The notes beneath the pieces are model-generated. The model did no database searches. It saw nothing but the letters and a program-made list of their open reading frames with translations, and was not told the DNA's origin. DNA of 64,000 nucleotides from positions 1-64,000 of the forward strand of contig JASNYI010000003.1 of the NCBI GenBank assembly GCA_048500275.1, read 5' to 3'. Both the position numbers and the translations under genes were made by a program. This document shows, piece after piece, positions 5,856 to 14,274 of the stretch. The stretch is from UBA5066 sp048500275 (GTDB lineage Bacteria; Acidobacteriota; Thermoanaerobaculia; UBA5066). Positions within the stretch are counted from its first letter, which is position 1. The number at the start of each line of letters is the position of its first letter.

Positions 5856-7256
5856 TCAGCGGGTACCGATCCGAAGTTCCCGCATCCGGCGCCAGAGCTT
5901 CGTCCGGCTCATTCCCAGCTCCGCCGCAGCTTTCGACCGGCTCCAGTGGTTTCGTTCGAGCGCGGCGCGAATCGTCCCTTCCTCGGGATCGCCCGGCGGC
6001 GGAGAGTCGCCGTGGGCGAACGCCGAGTGTGAACCCAGGGAGCGAAGGTGGGCGGGAATCGCCCCCGCCGGCCGGCTCTCCGGCGAGCGGATCTCCGACG
6101 GAAGGTCTTCGAGCTGCACGGTCTGCCCGCGCCCGAGGGCGACCGCGTACTCCAGAGCGTTCTCCAGCTCCCTCACGTTGCCCGGCCAGTCGTAGCGCTC
6201 GAGGGCGGCGAGCGTGTCGGGGGACAGCTGCACGGCGCGACCCGCGCGGCCTCCGATGCGGGCCAGGAGGTAGCGGGCGACGAGCTCCACGTCCTCGGGT
6301 CTCTCCCTGAGAGGCGGCACGTGGATGGGAACGACGCGAAGGCGGTAGTAGAGGTCCTCCCGGAAGCGGCCCTGGCGGATCGCCTCCTTCAGGTCCCGGT
6401 TCGTGGCGGCGACGATGCGCGCGTCGAGCGGCCGGGGCGTGCTTTCTCCGACGCGCTCGAAGAGCCGCTCCTGCAGGACGCGAAGGAGCTTGACCTGGAC
6501 GGGGAGCGGAATGTCGCCAGCCTCGTCGAGAAAGAGAGTCCCTCCTTTCGCCAGGTCGAGTCGGCCCACGCGATCCCGCACGGCCCCTGTGAAAGCCCCG
6601 CGCACGTGGCCGAAGAGCTCGCTCTCGAGGAGGTCGGCCGGCAGCGCCGCGCAGCTGATCGCGACGAACGGGCACCCGCTCCTCGGCGAGTGGGCGTGGA
6701 GGGCCCGCGCGAGGACCTCCTTGCCGGTCCCGCTCTCACCGGTGATGAGGACGCTGGCGTCGCTGCCGTGGAGCGACTCGACGAGGTGGACGATCCGGAG
6801 CATCTGCGGCGACCGGGCGACGAGCCCGTGCGAGACGAGGGCGCTCTGGAGGATCGTGTCGTCGTCCTCGGCGGGGCGCAGGACGACGAGGTAGCGCGCA
6901 CGCGGGTCGCAGGCGCTGACCACGCCTTCGGCGAGCGGCGTCGTCGTGACGGAGACGAGACGGGCGGCATCCCGGCCGCACCGCAGGACCCCGCGGCGGC
7001 CCTCCTCGCGCCGCCCGAGGCGGAGCGACTCGCGGAGCGTCTCTTCCGGGCCGAAGAGGCGCGGGCCAAAGAGCGACTCGACGGGCTGGCCGATGACCTC
7101 GAGGGAGACGCCCGAACCGGCCATGCGGTCGAGCGACTGGCTCGCGCGGATGATCCGGAACTCCTCGTCCAGAACGACGAGCGCGCGCCCCAGCGACTCG
7201 AAGACCGCTTCGAGGTTCGACCAGTCGGGGGCGCGCCGCTCGGCGTCGTTCGGCAT
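5856..7256 (-). CDS. Sigma-54-dependent activator, PAS-AAA+-Fis
   Basis: A 466-residue enhancer-binding protein. The N-terminal PAS-like sensor (about 12-128) begins NLEAVFESLGRALVVLDEEF. The AAA+ domain follows (about 145-375) with Walker A GESGTGKE at 173-180, the sigma-54 contact loop GAFTGA at 220-225 and Walker B LFLDEAG near 241. A Fis-type helix-turn-helix ends the protein (RNHWSRSKAAAELGMSRTKLWRRM). There is no receiver domain, so it senses a signal through the PAS part and not by phosphorylation. Two cysteines in the PAS part (C93, C116) could be redox or ligand sites. GGGAGG precedes the ATG. It lies 45 bp downstream of the NifX-like gene on the same strand, so the two are probably co-transcribed. 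Its targets are not evident in the window. Confidence 0.93.
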   Translation of the reverse strand: MPNDAERRAPDWSNLEAVFESLGRALVVLDEEFRIIRASQSLDRMAGSGVSLEVIGQPVESLFGPRLFGPEETLRESLRLGRREEGRRGVLRCGRDAARLVSVTTTPLAEGVVSACDPRARYLVVLRPAEDDDTILQSALVSHGLVARSPQMLRIVHLVESLHGSDASVLITGESGTGKEVLARALHAHSPRSGCPFVAISCAALPADLLESELFGHVRGAFTGAVRDRVGRLDLAKGGTLFLDEAGDIPLPVQVKLLRVLQERLFERVGESTPRPLDARIVAATNRDLKEAIRQGRFREDLYYRLRVVPIHVPPLRERPEDVELVARYLLARIGGRAGRAVQLSPDTLAALERYDWPGNVRELENALEYAVALGRGQTVQLEDLPSEIRSPESRPAGAIPAHLRSLGSHSAFAHGDSPPPGDPEEGTIRAALERNHWSRSKAAAELGMSRTKLWRRMRELRIGTR

Positions 7257-7301
7257 GGAGCCTCCCGTGAGTGATGCTGTCGGCCGGATTCTGCCCGGGC
7301 T

Positions 7302-7706
7302 TCAGCTCCGCGTCGGCAGGGCGGCGGGGCGGTCGTGGCCGTGATCGTGACCGTGCCCGGCGCAGGCGCCGGCCGGGTCGATCTCCTCGACCTCGTTCTT
7401 CGCGAAGGCGTCGAGACAGCCCGCGACGGTGGGAGACGTGGCCCGGAAGACACGGATCCCCGCATCGCGGAGCTTCATCAGGGCCCCGGCGCCGATGCCG
7501 CCGACGACCATCGCGTCGATCTTCTCGCCTGCGAGAGCGTCGAGCGGGCGGCAGGCCCCGTGCTCGTGGACCGTTCGGGCGTTCGAGAGGGCACGGGTCT
7601 GGCGCGTCTCGGTATCCGCCAGCACGTACATCGGCGCGGAGCCGAAGTGTCCGGAAACCGGGCTCTCGAGCCCGCGGTCGGCGAGGACGGGGATGCAGAT
7701 GTTCAT
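7302..7706 (-). CDS. NifX/NifB-like dinitrogenase iron-molybdenum cofactor family protein
   Basis: A 134-residue protein of the Dinitrogenase_Fe-Mo (NifX/NafY/NifB C-terminal) fold, starting MNICIPVLADRGLESPVSGHFG, with the middle DAMVVGGIGAGALMKLRDAGIRVF. Members bind iron-sulfur or iron-molybdenum cluster precursors. In organisms without nitrogenase their role is unknown. The tail HGHDHGHD is a short histidine-rich metal-binding stretch. I chose ATG 7706 because GGAG lies just upstream and the family begins there. An upstream in-frame ATG would add an unlikely 29-residue extension. No nif genes are visible, so a role in nitrogen fixation is not supported. It is likely co-transcribed with the PAS activator downstream. 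Confidence 0.88.
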   Translation of the reverse strand: MNICIPVLADRGLESPVSGHFGSAPMYVLADTETRQTRALSNARTVHEHGACRPLDALAGEKIDAMVVGGIGAGALMKLRDAGIRVFRATSPTVAGCLDAFAKNEVEEIDPAGACAGHGHDHGHDRPAALPTRS

Positions 7707-7781
7707 GGGGCTCTCCTTCGGGCGGCTCGGGGCGGAGGGCCGGCGGTTCGCGGGTCGCGCACCGGGGATGCCGTCGCTGGC

Positions 7782-7810
7782 AGTTTCGGGCATATGCCCA
7801 CATACGTCAA
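7782..7810 (-). promoter_or_regulatory. Candidate promoter with palindromic spacer before the NifX-like gene
   Basis: On the minus strand TTGACG (7810-7805) is followed by a 17 bp spacer and GAAACT (7787-7782, three of six matches to the -10 box). The spacer holds a perfect 12 bp palindrome, GGGCATATGCCC (7788-7799). A palindrome between -35 and -10 would suit a repressor. The -35 overlaps the stop codon of the decarboxylase. The palindrome is certain, the promoter is a guess. Confidence 0.35.
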
Positions 7811-9306
7811 GTGGGCGGCCCCCCGGTGGCCTGGCCTGACTCGCGGCCTACACCTCGTGCGAGCTGGTGCCCCGTTCTCTGCAGGCTGTCGAGGACGCGC
7901 TCGACGTCGGCCCCGGTCGTCCGCGGGTTCATGACCGTCACCCGCAGGACCCTTTTTCCGCCGAGGACGGTCGTCGTGATCCACCCCTCGCCCGAGCGGT
8001 TGAAGAGCTCGCGGAGGCGGAGGTTCAGAGCGTCGAGGCTCTCCGGGTCGTGCGACCGGTCGCCGACGTAACGGAAGCAGAGGATGTTCGCCTCCGGCTC
8101 GTGGAGGGCCTCGAAAGGCCCGCGCCGCTCGATCGCGGCGTGGAGCGCCCGGGCCGTGGCACAGAGGTGGTCGTAGAGCGCACCGACCCCGCCGGCGCCG
8201 TAGCGCTGGAGCGCGACCCAGACCTTCAGCGCGTCGAGCCGGCGCGAGCACTGGAAGCTCCGCTTCCCCTGGTCGGGGCTCCGGTCGCCCTCCGCGCCGT
8301 GGAAGAGGTACGGCGCACGCTGCGCGAACGCGGCGTCGAGGTCGCGCTCGTCGCGCACGAGGACGACGCCGGCCGAGAGCGGCATCAGCATCATCTTGTG
8401 CGGGTCCCAGGCGAGAGAGCGGGCCCGCTCGATGCCGCGCAGGCGTCCGCGGTGAGTGGACGAGAGGAGGGCCGAGGCGCCGTGCGCCCCGTCGACGTGA
8501 AGCCACAGGCCCCGCTCCTCGCAGAGGAGGCCGACGGCTTCGAGATCGTCGAAAGAGCCCGTCGCCGTCGAGCCCGCCGTCGCCACGACGGCCATGACGC
8601 GCCGTCCGCGTTCCTCCTGCCGCCGGAGGGCGGCTTCGAGGGCGCACACGTCCATCCGCCAGCCGTCGGAGGGGATGGCGATGGCGGCGTCGGTGCCGAG
8701 GCCGAGAGCGCCGACGGCGCGCGCGACCGCGTAGTGGGCGTGCTCGCCGTGGAGGACGACCGGGGGCCCGGTACCGACACCCTCCTTCCACGCGTTCGGG
8801 AGAGCCGCCGCGCGCGCGGCGAGGAGCGCCGTGAAGGTCGCCTCGGTGCCGCCGGAGGTGAACGTGCCACCGGCCTCAGGCCCGAACCCCGCGAGGTCGC
8901 ACATCCACCGGACGACGCGGTTCTCGACCGCCGTCCCGGCAGGCGACATTTCGTGGACCGCGCCCGACTGGTTCAGGGCCGAGACCACGACGTCGGTGAA
9001 GACCGCGGCGGGAAGGGGCGCGGAGACCTGGTGCCCCATCGAGCGCGGGTGGCAGAGGTGATTGGACGCGGCGACGACGTCCGCACGGAGCCGCTCGACA
9101 ACCTCCTCGAGCGGCCTTCCCTCGACCGGCAGCGGCTCGTCGAAGCGGCGGGCCAGCTCTGAGGCGCCGAGCGACGTCGAGACCGGCCCCTCCCCCGTGC
9201 GGGTCGCGGCGAAGTAGTCGACGGCGATGCGGGTGAAGGCCTCGGCCGCCGGAGCAAGGGCGTCGTCTTCGAGCTCGGACAGGACGCGCGGGCGGAGTTC
9301 ATCCAT
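7807..9306 (-). CDS. PLP-dependent decarboxylase, group II (aromatic amino acid/glutamate type)
   Basis: A 499-residue enzyme of the pyridoxal-phosphate decarboxylase family (aromatic-L-amino-acid, tyrosine, glutamate). Landmarks are NHLCHPRSMGHQVSAPLP near residue 97, FTSGGTEATFTALLAAR (cofactor phosphate binding), HVDGAHGAS (Asp that pairs with the PLP ring nitrogen) and WDPHKMM, whose lysine should carry PLP. C-terminal VLRVTVMNPRTT is also typical. The substrate cannot be told from sequence. The ATG at 9306 has no Shine-Dalgarno sequence but has TACCTT 8 bp upstream, which suggests a leaderless transcript. It precedes the NifX-like gene by 100 bp on the same strand. Cytoplasmic. Confidence 0.92.
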   Translation of the reverse strand: MDELRPRVLSELEDDALAPAAEAFTRIAVDYFAATRTGEGPVSTSLGASELARRFDEPLPVEGRPLEEVVERLRADVVAASNHLCHPRSMGHQVSAPLPAAVFTDVVVSALNQSGAVHEMSPAGTAVENRVVRWMCDLAGFGPEAGGTFTSGGTEATFTALLAARAAALPNAWKEGVGTGPPVVLHGEHAHYAVARAVGALGLGTDAAIAIPSDGWRMDVCALEAALRRQEERGRRVMAVVATAGSTATGSFDDLEAVGLLCEERGLWLHVDGAHGASALLSSTHRGRLRGIERARSLAWDPHKMMLMPLSAGVVLVRDERDLDAAFAQRAPYLFHGAEGDRSPDQGKRSFQCSRRLDALKVWVALQRYGAGGVGALYDHLCATARALHAAIERRGPFEALHEPEANILCFRYVGDRSHDPESLDALNLRLRELFNRSGEGWITTTVLGGKRVLRVTVMNPRTTGADVERVLDSLQRTGHQLARGVGRESGQATGGPPT

Positions 9307-9411
9307 CGGAATCGAAGGTAGCACGCGGACGGCGCCGCCACCGGAAGCGCACCATTGCCCGGGGCGACGGGCGGCCGGAGAATGACGGGTCACCGTCGGG
9401 AAGGGGGGCTC

Positions 9412-10572
9412 ATGCCGCGTCGCGCCGCCGCTGCTCCGTTCGTCCTGGTTCTCGTCACCGCGGCCCTCTCCGTGGCCGTCGAGGCGCACGACGTGCGGGT
9501 CCGGCGGCCCCTTCGCGTCCCGGACGTGCCGGGCTTCCTCACCCTCCAGTGCGACTTCCACACGCACACCGTCTTCTCCGACGGGAAGGTCTGGCCCGAC
9601 ATCCGCTCGGAAGAGGCCTGGCGCGAGGGCTACGACGCGATCGCCATCACCGACCACGTCGAGTACCAGCCGCACAGGAAGGATCTCCCGACGAACCACG
9701 AGCGCTCGTGGGAGATCGCCGCACCGCACGGCGAGAAGCTCGGGGTGATCGTGATACGCGGCTCCGAGATCACGCGGAAGATGCCGCCGGGGCACCTGAA
9801 CGCGATCTTCCTGGCGTCCGTCTCGCCGCTGGAGACGCCCGAGTGGCGCGACGCCCTCCGGGCCGCGCGCGCCCAGGGGGCGTTCGTCTTCTGGAATCAC
9901 CCCGGGTGGCGCGGGCAGCAGAAGGACGGCGTCGCCCGCTGGTACCCGGAGCACGACGAGATCCTGGAGGCGGGCCTCCTCGACGGCATCGAGGTGATCA
10001 ACGCGCGCGAGTACTACCCCGAGGCCCACGCCTGGGCGCTCGAAAAGGACCTCGCGATCCTCGCGAGCTCCGACATCCACGACCCGGTGAGCCTCTCCTG
10101 GAACCTCCACGAGGGGGACCACCGGCCCGTGACGCTCGTCTTCGCGAAGGAGCGCAGCGAAGCGGGGCTGAAGGAGGCGCTCCTCGCGCGACGGACCGTC
10201 GCCTGGACGGGGCCGACGCTCGTCGGGCCCGAGGAGCTCGTCCGCCCGCTCGTCGCGGCAGCCGTCCTCGTCGAGAACCCGAGGCTCTCCATCGCGGCCG
10301 GGAGCGAGGGCTGGGTGCGGATCCGCAACGGGTCGGACCTGCGACTGGAGCTGACCCGCCCCGGCCCGGTGGAAGGCCTGACGGTGCCGGCCGACCTCGT
10401 GATCGCGCGGGACGGGACGAGCCTTCTCGAGATCAGGGTTCCGAAGGCGGCGCCGCCCGGTCCCCGGCGGCTCCAGCTCGACTGGACGGTCCGGAACGTC
10501 CTCGTCGCCCCCGGCGAGGGGCTCGCTTTCCCGCTCATCGTCGAGGTCGAGGTCCTTCCGCCCGCGCCGTAG
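9412..10572 (+). CDS. Secreted PHP-domain phosphoesterase
   Basis: A 386-residue protein with a signal peptide (about residues 1-26, LVTAALSVAVEAHD) and a PHP domain. Metal ligands expected for the fold are visible: DFHTHTVFSDG, ITDHVEYQPH, the conserved Glu in RGSEIT, WNHPGW and SSDIHDP. The rest (about 290-386) is a beta-rich domain containing RIRNGSDLRLELTR. PHP domains hydrolyse phosphate esters with two or three metal ions. Exported members with this layout are annotated as Sb-PDE-type phosphodiesterases, but the natural substrate is unknown. I chose ATG 9412 because GGGGGG lies close upstream and the signal peptide follows. It is transcribed divergently from the decarboxylase. Confidence 0.85.
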   Translation: MPRRAAAAPFVLVLVTAALSVAVEAHDVRVRRPLRVPDVPGFLTLQCDFHTHTVFSDGKVWPDIRSEEAWREGYDAIAITDHVEYQPHRKDLPTNHERSWEIAAPHGEKLGVIVIRGSEITRKMPPGHLNAIFLASVSPLETPEWRDALRAARAQGAFVFWNHPGWRGQQKDGVARWYPEHDEILEAGLLDGIEVINAREYYPEAHAWALEKDLAILASSDIHDPVSLSWNLHEGDHRPVTLVFAKERSEAGLKEALLARRTVAWTGPTLVGPEELVRPLVAAAVLVENPRLSIAAGSEGWVRIRNGSDLRLELTRPGPVEGLTVPADLVIARDGTSLLEIRVPKAAPPGPRRLQLDWTVRNVLVAPGEGLAFPLIVEVEVLPPAP

Positions 10573-10617
10573 GGCGCCGAGACCGGGGAAAGCCGCGGGC
10601 CGACTGTCAGGACGCGG

Positions 10618-11310
10618 TCACTTCGGAGGCTTCGTCGGCGCGGCCTTCGGCACGTCGCCCGGACGCGACTGGACCGCGCTCGGGGGCGCATAGGCATCCG
10701 TGACGCCCGGCTGCCCCTGGTAGGTCCAGTTGCCGGAGCCCGGCTTCTCGCCCGGCGGAGCGGCCGCTGCGGGATCCTTCGTAGCGCCCCTTGTCGTTCC
10801 GGTGCCGGCCCCGGGCGGCACTTCCCCGGTGAGCAGCGCGGCGCCGGTCTCCTCGAGCTCGGCCTTGAACGCGGCGTGGCCTTCCAGGCGGGTGATCTTC
10901 CTGACGTCGGTCTCCCGCACGCTCATGAGCGTTCCCTGCTTGAAATCGGTCAGGACGTATCCCGTTCCCTTTTTCACCGGCTCCTTGCTCGAGAGGACAC
11001 GGCCCGTCGGGTTCAGGTCGACCTGCCAGAGGACCTCCTTGCTCAGGTCGCTGGACCGGCGCGTGATCTTCTTCACCCTTTCCTTCGGGAGACGCGAGAG
11101 CGTCCGCTCCGGAAGGCTGTAGAAGACGTAGACGTCCCCCTCGAGCTTCGGCTCGTTCATGGCGAAGCCGGTCCCGGTCGGGTTCAGGTCGATCCGGTAG
11201 ACGACGATCGGCGGCTCCGGGGTGGGCGAGGCCTGGGGCCCGGGCTGCTGGGCCCCGAGGGATGGAACACAGAGAAGCAACCCCGCAAGGAGGGCGACGT
11301 GGTAGCGCAT
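10618..11310 (-). CDS. Secreted protein with two short repeats, unknown
   Basis: A 230-residue protein with a signal peptide (MRYHVALLAGLLLCVPSLGA, about residues 1-20). The mature part holds two related units: YRIDLNPTGTGFAMNEP and WQVDLNPTGRVLSSKEP, each followed by a basic segment with R-V-K-K-I-T or R-K-I-T, spaced about 65 residues apart. The C-terminal third is Pro/Gly/Ala-rich and probably disordered. I do not recognise a family. The two units look like small beta domains that could bind a surface polymer, but that is a guess. It faces the PHP gene tail to tail. Confidence 0.7.
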   Translation of the reverse strand: MRYHVALLAGLLLCVPSLGAQQPGPQASPTPEPPIVVYRIDLNPTGTGFAMNEPKLEGDVYVFYSLPERTLSRLPKERVKKITRRSSDLSKEVLWQVDLNPTGRVLSSKEPVKKGTGYVLTDFKQGTLMSVRETDVRKITRLEGHAAFKAELEETGAALLTGEVPPGAGTGTTRGATKDPAAAAPPGEKPGSGNWTYQGQPGVTDAYAPPSAVQSRPGDVPKAAPTKPPK

Positions 11311-11571
11311 GGTCCTGTCTCCTGCGTCCAGATTAGCACCGACCCTGGACAGCGGGCACGACACGGGAAACGCCGCGCCCGGGGCCGTGCCCCGGGAACA
11401 CCTATACTCCAGCCGCCCCGGAATGCGATCGCGCGCGATGTTCACCGTCGCGGACGCCCTCGTCGGGGCGTTCCGCGCTAACCGTCTCCGGCTCCCGGCC
11501 TCCCCGCCCGGAGCCTTCTCCTACCGGGTCGGGCCTCCAGGGGTTCCCCGCCCCGGCAAGGGAGGGTGAAG

Positions 11572-13113
11572 ATGACGAAGACCGCGGAGCCGAAACGCTC
11601 CTTCCTCCTCAGGACCCTCGACCGCGTCGAGGTGGTCGGCAACGCCCTGCCCCACCCGGCCACGATCTTCGCGCTCCTCGCGCTGGCGGTCGTCATCCTC
11701 TCCTGGGTTTGCGCGCGCCTGGACCTCCAGGCCGTTCACCCCGGCACGGGGGAGATCATCAAGGCCCGGAGCCTCCTCTCCGGAGAGGGGGTCCGCTGGC
11801 TCTTCGAGATGGCCGAGAAGAACTTCGTGAAGTTCCCCCCGCTCGGCCTCGTCCTCGTCGCCATGATCGGCATCGGCGTCGCGGAGGGATCCGGGCTGCT
11901 GACGGCGCTCATCCGGTTCCTCGTCCTCAGGGCGCCGCGCCGCCTCATCACGGTCGCCGTGGTCTTCTCGGGGGTCTTTTCCCACGTCGCCTCCGAGGCG
12001 GGCTACGTCATCCTGATCCCGCTGGCCGCGGCGATGTTCCTGGCCCTCGGACGCCACCCGATGGCCGGGCTCGCCGCGGCCTTCTCCGGGGTGAGCGGCG
12101 GGTTCGGGGCCAACTTTGTCATCACCTCCGTCGACCCGGTCCTGGCGGGGCTGTCGGAGAGCGCGGCCCAGATCCTCGACGCGTCGATCACGATCAGCCC
12201 GGCCGCGAACCTCTACTTCATGGGCGCCTCGGCGCTCCTCATCGTCACCGCGGGCACGCTGATCACGGAACGGATCGTCGAGCCCCGCCTCGGCCCCTAC
12301 ACCGGCCCGCTCGCGCCAGAGCCGCTCGAGGAGCTGACGCGGACGGAGAAGAAGGGCCTGCTGCTGGCCGGGCTCGGCTTCGTCGTCCTGATGGGCCTGT
12401 TCGCCCTGGCGGCCCTCCCCGCCGACGGTCTGCTGCGCCACCCGGGCCAGGGGATCCTCCGCTCGGCCTTCTTCAACGGCCTGATCATGGCGATCCTGCT
12501 GGCGTTCCTGGTTCCCGGCCTCATCTACGGCATCACCGTCGGGAAGATCCGCAACGACAAGGACGTCGTGAAGCAGATGGTCGGGTCGATGAGCCACATG
12601 GCGAGCTACATCGTCCTCGTCTTCTTCGCCGCCCAGTTCGTCTACTCGTTCGGCCACTCGAACCTGGGGCTCATCCTGGCCATCGACGGGGCGGAGTTCC
12701 TGAAGGGGATCGGCCTGACCGGCGTCTTCCTCATGGTCGGCTTCATCGCCCTGAGCGCCTTCATCAACCTGTTCATGGGGTCGGCGTCGGCCAAGTGGGC
12801 CATCATGGCTCCGGTCTTCGTACCCATGTTCATGCTGCTGGGCTACCACCCCGCGCTGACGCAGGCCGTCTTCCGCATCGGCGACTCGATCACGAACGTG
12901 ATCACGCCGATGATGTCGTACTTCGCGCTCATCGTGACCTTCGCCGCCCGGTACGACGAGAAGTACGGCATCGGAACGATCATCTCGACGATGCTCCCCT
13001 ACAGCGTCGTCTTCGGCGTCCTCTGGACACTGCTGATGGTCGCTTGGATGCTGCTCGGACTGCCCGTCGGGCCGGACGGGCCGCTTCACTACGCGGCCCC
13101 CTCCGGCGGCTGA
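11572..13113 (+). CDS. AbgT-family transporter
   Basis: A 513-residue inner-membrane protein of the AbgT family (p-aminobenzoyl-glutamate uptake, or antimetabolite efflux in some members). About 12 hydrophobic segments are visible, with the family's re-entrant features in SHVASEAGYVILIPLAAAMF, SGGFGANFVITSVDPVLAGL and the mirrored INLFMGSASAKWAIMAPVFVPM and GDSITNVITPMMSYF. These Asn/Asp-containing hairpins bind sodium and substrate in solved relatives. The ATG at 11572 is placed 6 bp after GGAGGG. A GTG two codons earlier is too close to that site. The family includes both importers and drug exporters, so the cargo is open. Confidence 0.93.
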   Translation: MTKTAEPKRSFLLRTLDRVEVVGNALPHPATIFALLALAVVILSWVCARLDLQAVHPGTGEIIKARSLLSGEGVRWLFEMAEKNFVKFPPLGLVLVAMIGIGVAEGSGLLTALIRFLVLRAPRRLITVAVVFSGVFSHVASEAGYVILIPLAAAMFLALGRHPMAGLAAAFSGVSGGFGANFVITSVDPVLAGLSESAAQILDASITISPAANLYFMGASALLIVTAGTLITERIVEPRLGPYTGPLAPEPLEELTRTEKKGLLLAGLGFVVLMGLFALAALPADGLLRHPGQGILRSAFFNGLIMAILLAFLVPGLIYGITVGKIRNDKDVVKQMVGSMSHMASYIVLVFFAAQFVYSFGHSNLGLILAIDGAEFLKGIGLTGVFLMVGFIALSAFINLFMGSASAKWAIMAPVFVPMFMLLGYHPALTQAVFRIGDSITNVITPMMSYFALIVTFAARYDEKYGIGTIISTMLPYSVVFGVLWTLLMVAWMLLGLPVGPDGPLHYAAPSGG

Positions 13114-13165
13114 CCGGGGAGCGCCGCCGCGCCTTCGCGGGGCGCAGGGCGGCCCGTGAGACGAA

Positions 13166-13198
13166 GACGGGGGAGAAGCCGCAGGCCTCTCCCCCGTC
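13166..13198. terminator. Bidirectional terminator hairpin
   Basis: A perfect 11 bp stem, GACGGGGGAGA (13166-13176) and its complement (13188-13198), with an 11 base loop. It lies between two convergent genes (AbgT transporter and DUF2202 protein) and could end both transcripts. There is no T-run on either side. Confidence 0.7.
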
Positions 13199-13228
13199 CG
13201 ATTCCGCGCGACCGGCGCGGGAAGGTCG

Positions 13229-14056
13229 TCACGCGTTCGGACAGCCGGAGCCCGTGCCGTTGCCGGGGCCCCCACCCGCGCCCGGCCCCTTGCCGCGGCC
13301 GCGCCCCTGGCCCTGGCCCTGCCCGCGGCCGCACCGGCCCTGCCCGGCGCCGGTGCCCGCGAGGAGCTGGCCGTTCTCGTCGAAGGCGCCCCGCTCGCGG
13401 GGAGCGGCGACGATCCTCGCGATCTCGTCGGCCGGCAGGTACTGCGCCACGTAGGAGGCGTCCAGCGCCTCGAGGCGCCGCGAGAACGCGCGGAGGTGGT
13501 TGCGGGAGCCCTTCGCGAGGTTCTGAAGAACCGTCTTCACGTCCCGGTTGTCGGCCGCGGCGAGCCCCTTGGCTACGTCGGCGAGGTCGAAGTCCTCGAT
13601 CGTCGCCCCGACCTTCAGGGCCTCGACGAGGGACACCTTGCCCTTCGCGACGAGCTCCGTGTAGAGCGCGGCGAGACGGGCATCCTGGAACTCCCCGGGG
13701 GCCGCCCCGGCAGCCGGGTCGGAGAGGCCGTAGCGGTCGAGGAGGAGCTTCACGAGGTCCATGTGCCGCTGCTCGGCGGCGGCGATGTTCGCGAAGGAGC
13801 GATCGCCGTGGGCGGCGAAGAGGGCCCGGTAGACGTCGCGGGCGAGCTTCTCCTCCTCCCTGAGAAAGGCGATCGACGCGGCCTCGGCGGCGCCGAGGTC
13901 CTCCTTCGGGAGCGATTCGACGTAGGTCGCGAGAGGGCTGCCGGCGGCCGTCGGCCCTCCGGCGCCGGGGTTGCCGGAGCCCTTGCCCGGTCCGCGCTGC
14001 GCGACGAGCGGCGTGGAGAGGAGGAGGAGGGCTACGGCGAGGGCGGTCTTCTTCAT
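13229..14056 (-). CDS. Secreted DUF2202 protein (ferritin-like helical bundle)
   Basis: A 275-residue protein with a signal peptide (MKKTALAVALLLLSTPLVAQ). The central part (about 40-200) carries the conserved pattern of DUF2202: FLREEEKLARDVYRALF, ANIAAAEQRHMDLVKLL, GATIEDFDLADV and GSRNHLRAFSRRL. The repeated Glu and Glu-x-x-His positions in a four-helix arrangement would suit a di-metal site, as in ferritin-like proteins. No activity is established. The tail (about 235-275) is a Gly/Gln/Arg repeat (GQGQGRGRGKGPG) with a cysteine near the extreme C-terminus. Its upstream region holds a -24/-12-like promoter and TGCAG boxes. The neighbouring two-component system is therefore its likely regulator, an arrangement similar to zraSR-zraP. 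Confidence 0.85.
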   Translation of the reverse strand: MKKTALAVALLLLSTPLVAQRGPGKGSGNPGAGGPTAAGSPLATYVESLPKEDLGAAEAASIAFLREEEKLARDVYRALFAAHGDRSFANIAAAEQRHMDLVKLLLDRYGLSDPAAGAAPGEFQDARLAALYTELVAKGKVSLVEALKVGATIEDFDLADVAKGLAAADNRDVKTVLQNLAKGSRNHLRAFSRRLEALDASYVAQYLPADEIARIVAAPRERGAFDENGQLLAGTGAGQGRCGRGQGQGQGRGRGKGPGAGGGPGNGTGSGCPNA

Positions 14057-14103
14057 GTTCGGCTCCTTGGATCGTCTCTGGCGCGGCCGGCTTTCGACGG
14101 CCG

Positions 14104-14140
14104 CTGCCCCTGGTAGATCCACGAGCCGTGCCAGGGGCAG
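14104..14140. repeat. 10 bp inverted repeat over the DUF2202 promoter
   Basis: CTGCCCCTGG (14104-14113) and CCAGGGGCAG (14131-14140) are exact complements 17 bp apart. They bracket the -24/-12-like promoter, so one arm would overlap the start of transcription and the other the -24 box. It may be a repressor site. Confidence 0.55.
14119..14133 (-). promoter_or_regulatory. Candidate sigma-54 promoter of the DUF2202 gene
   Basis: Read leftward, TGGCACG is a perfect -24 element and is followed at the right spacing by GTGG, a weak -12 element (consensus TTGC). The site is about 65 bp before the ATG of the DUF2202 gene and lies 85 to 145 bp from a cluster of direct TGCAG repeats, the usual geometry for an enhancer-driven sigma-54 promoter. 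Confidence 0.5.
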
Positions 14141-14221
14141 GCTTCGCGTCAGAACGAAGCCAGATCACGCCCGTACAACGACTTGCGCTCGTTGCCCCGG
14201 GGGCCGGCCGCCCCCTCGGCC

Positions 14222-14266
14222 TGCAGCTCCTGCAGCCGCCGTGCAGGCCGGCTGCAGCCGCGTGCA
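14222..14266. promoter_or_regulatory. Five TGCAG boxes, likely enhancer sites for the NtrC-type regulator
   Basis: TGCAG occurs at 14222, 14231, 14242, 14253 and 14262, spaced 9, 11, 11 and 9 bp, so the outer and inner pairs are arranged symmetrically at about one helical turn. Two of them form the palindrome CTGCAG twice in nine bases. The cluster ends just before the response-regulator stop codon. Confidence 0.55.
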
Positions 14267-14274
14267 GCGCGAGG

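Noticed and set aside
7302..7706. Evidence for nitrogen fixation
   Set aside because: The NifX-like fold is common in non-fixing bacteria, and no nifH, nifD or nifK gene is present in the window. The nifJ-type gene here is a general PFOR.
9307..10122. N-terminal extension of the decarboxylase
   Set aside because: It is antisense to the PHP phosphoesterase. The family N-terminus begins at ATG 9306.
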